Shown in pieces: positions 6,476-7,241 of a stretch of DNA of 7,241 nt. The notes under the pieces are model-generated. The model ran no database searches. It worked only from the letters and a program-made list of their open reading frames with translations, and was not told the origin of the DNA. Position numbers and translations under genes: made by a program. Each line of letters starts with the position of its first letter. The first letter of the stretch is position 1. The DNA comes from Anaerolinea sp. (GTDB lineage Bacteria; Chloroflexota; Anaerolineae; Anaerolineales; Anaerolineaceae), in assembly GCA_013824385.1 (NCBI GenBank), contig PNNU01000166.1, forward strand, positions 1 to 7,241. Direction: 5' to 3'.

Positions 6476-7000
6476 ATGTTAAAAGCCGTTTTCCCTGGAT
6501 CATTCGATCCCATCCATAATGGACATATTGATATTGCCAACCGTGCAGCCAAATTGGTGGACGAATTGGTAGTTGCTGTTTATGATAAACCCCTCAAGAA
6601 TTTCTTGTTGTCTCCTGAAGAAAGAATCAGCCTTGTCCAGGATGTATTTAAAGACAACCCCAAGGTTACCGTCTGTGGTTACAGCGGATTGACCGTGAAT
6701 TTTTGCGAAAGCATCGGTGCAAAGGTGATGATCAGGGGGCTGCGCGTTTTTTCTGATTTTGAATATGAATTCCGCATGGCGCTGGCCAATCACCGGTTGA
6801 CCCATAACGTAGAAATGATGGCTTTGATCACCAGCGAGGAACATACCTTTCTCTCCTCTTCAACGGTGAGAGAGATTGCCGCTCTTGGCGGGGACATCAG
6901 CACCATGGTTCCCAAATCTGTTGAAGAGATATTGAAAAAAAAACTGTCCAATCTGGGGGATAACAACCCGATCGTTCCTGGCCATACCTTAAGGGATTGA
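6476..7000 (+). CDS. coaD: Phosphopantetheine adenylyltransferase
   Basis: A 174-residue cytoplasmic nucleotidyltransferase that joins 4'-phosphopantetheine and ATP to give dephospho-CoA and pyrophosphate, the penultimate step of coenzyme A synthesis. The opening AVFPGSFDPIHNGH (residues 4-17) contains the HxGH nucleotidyltransferase motif (His14-His17). Further family motifs are MIRGLR (85-90), SDFEYEFRMA (93-102) and the ATP-binding FLSSSTVRE (125-133). All key positions are present. The protein is slightly longer than the usual ~160 residues because of a polar tail after KKKL (154-157). The start is fixed by the motif lying right after it. Its close junction with recG indicates co-transcription. 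In Bacillus-type genomes coaD usually follows rsmD; here no rsmD separates recG and coaD. Identity is very secure. Confidence 0.97.
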   Translation: MLKAVFPGSFDPIHNGHIDIANRAAKLVDELVVAVYDKPLKNFLLSPEERISLVQDVFKDNPKVTVCGYSGLTVNFCESIGAKVMIRGLRVFSDFEYEFRMALANHRLTHNVEMMALITSEEHTFLSSSTVREIAALGGDISTMVPKSVEEILKKKLSNLGDNNPIVPGHTLRD

Positions 7001-7065
7001 TAGTTGGCCCTATAATTGCAACAGATATCTAAGTAATTGGATATAATATTGTAAGGAGTATCTAC
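7001..7065 (+). promoter_or_regulatory. Intergenic leader with two TATAAT boxes and a strong ribosome site
   Basis: TATAAT occurs at 7011-7016 and again at 7042-7047. The first would start transcripts near 7023 and leave a leader of about 43 nt, but its -35 region (TTAAGG at 6989-6994, 16-nt spacer) is weak. The second has TTGCAA at 7016-7021 with a long 20-nt spacer and would start inside the ribosome site, so it is less likely. AAGGAG at 7053-7058, 7 nt before the ATG at 7066, is the best Shine-Dalgarno sequence in the window. No terminator hairpin follows coaD, so read-through is also possible. Confidence 0.35.
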
Positions 7066-7241
7066 ATGGATATCTTGCATCTGGTTGATCGACTTGAAGA
7101 GCTTTTTAACGAAAGCAAGCCTATTTGGTTCACCCACAGCGTTGTCGTGGATGAAGATCGCATGCTGGATTTGATCGATCAGATGAGGATTACCATCCCT
7201 GACGAGATCAAAAAAGCGCAACAATTGCTCGCTCAACGCGA
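7066..7241 (+). CDS. Conserved hypothetical protein, N-terminal part (cut by window end)
   Basis: Only the first 58 codons are visible. The start MDILHLVDRLEELFNESKP is followed by a short strand-like segment HSVVVDEDRMLDLIDQMRITIP (24-45) and then a helix rich in Lys/Gln/Glu/Ala (DEIKKAQQLLAQR, 46-58) that runs off the edge. This pattern resembles a family of small coiled-coil proteins often labelled ATPase or ATP synthase F0 subunit B-like, found just after coaD in Clostridia and Chloroflexota. That labelling rests on coiled-coil similarity, and the real function is unknown to me. The start is supported by the AAGGAG site 7 nt upstream. No signal peptide or membrane segment is visible, which argues against a true F0 b subunit, since those begin with a membrane helix. 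A reverse-strand reading frame covering this region is a shadow. Confidence 0.75.
   Translation, partial: MDILHLVDRLEELFNESKPIWFTHSVVVDEDRMLDLIDQMRITIPDEIKKAQQLLAQR

Noticed and set aside
7023..7030. Eight-base palindrome AGATATCT as an operator
   Set aside because: It is too short and AT-rich to distinguish from chance, and there is no second copy at a meaningful spacing.
6790..7236. A 148-codon minus-strand open frame spanning the coaD end and the start of the last gene
   Set aside because: It is antisense to coaD motifs and to a plus-strand gene with an excellent ribosome site and family-like N-terminus. Its translation resembles nothing I know.

Overview
The window is a compact stretch of bacterial chromosome holding housekeeping genes. 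It contains no mobile element, CRISPR array, tRNA or rRNA that I can see. Seven complete genes and one gene cut by the right edge fill almost all of it. Base composition is moderate and AT-leaning by eye. The host looks like a member of Chloroflexota, perhaps an Anaerolineae lineage. This is an inference from the gene set and protein flavour (long RecG, divergent DegV next to a FakA-like kinase, CoaD followed by a small conserved protein) and was not tested by a tree. The backbone order rpe / reverse-strand rpmB / asp23 / fakA / recG is the one I know from Bacillus subtilis and relatives, so a divergent Bacillota lineage cannot be excluded.

Layout: rpe (13-672, +) makes ribulose-phosphate 3-epimerase and ends at a 13-bp inverted repeat (676-714). 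That repeat also lies just beyond the stop of rpmB, which runs the other way (733-915, -), so it probably terminates both genes. A 127-nt intergenic region (916-1042) carries a good sigma70/sigmaA-type promoter for rpmB and separates it from a rightward cluster: an Asp23/Gls24 protein (1043-1399), a FakA/YloV-type DAK2 kinase (1428-3110), a DegV-family protein (3116-3967), recG (4016-6469) and coaD (6476-7000). After a 65-nt gap comes the start of a small conserved protein (7066 to the edge) with a strong Shine-Dalgarno sequence.

Functionally, the cluster combines carbon metabolism (Rpe), translation (L28), an envelope-associated Asp23 protein, a probable fatty-acid kinase pair (FakA plus a FakB/DegV-like partner), replication-fork rescue (RecG) and coenzyme A synthesis (CoaD). 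The lipid link (fatty acyl-phosphate and CoA) is suggestive but inferred. The most unusual item is the DegV protein. It keeps the overall fold landmarks but seems to have lost nearly all signature residues that fatty-acid-binding FakB proteins use, although it sits immediately after the kinase that would need it.
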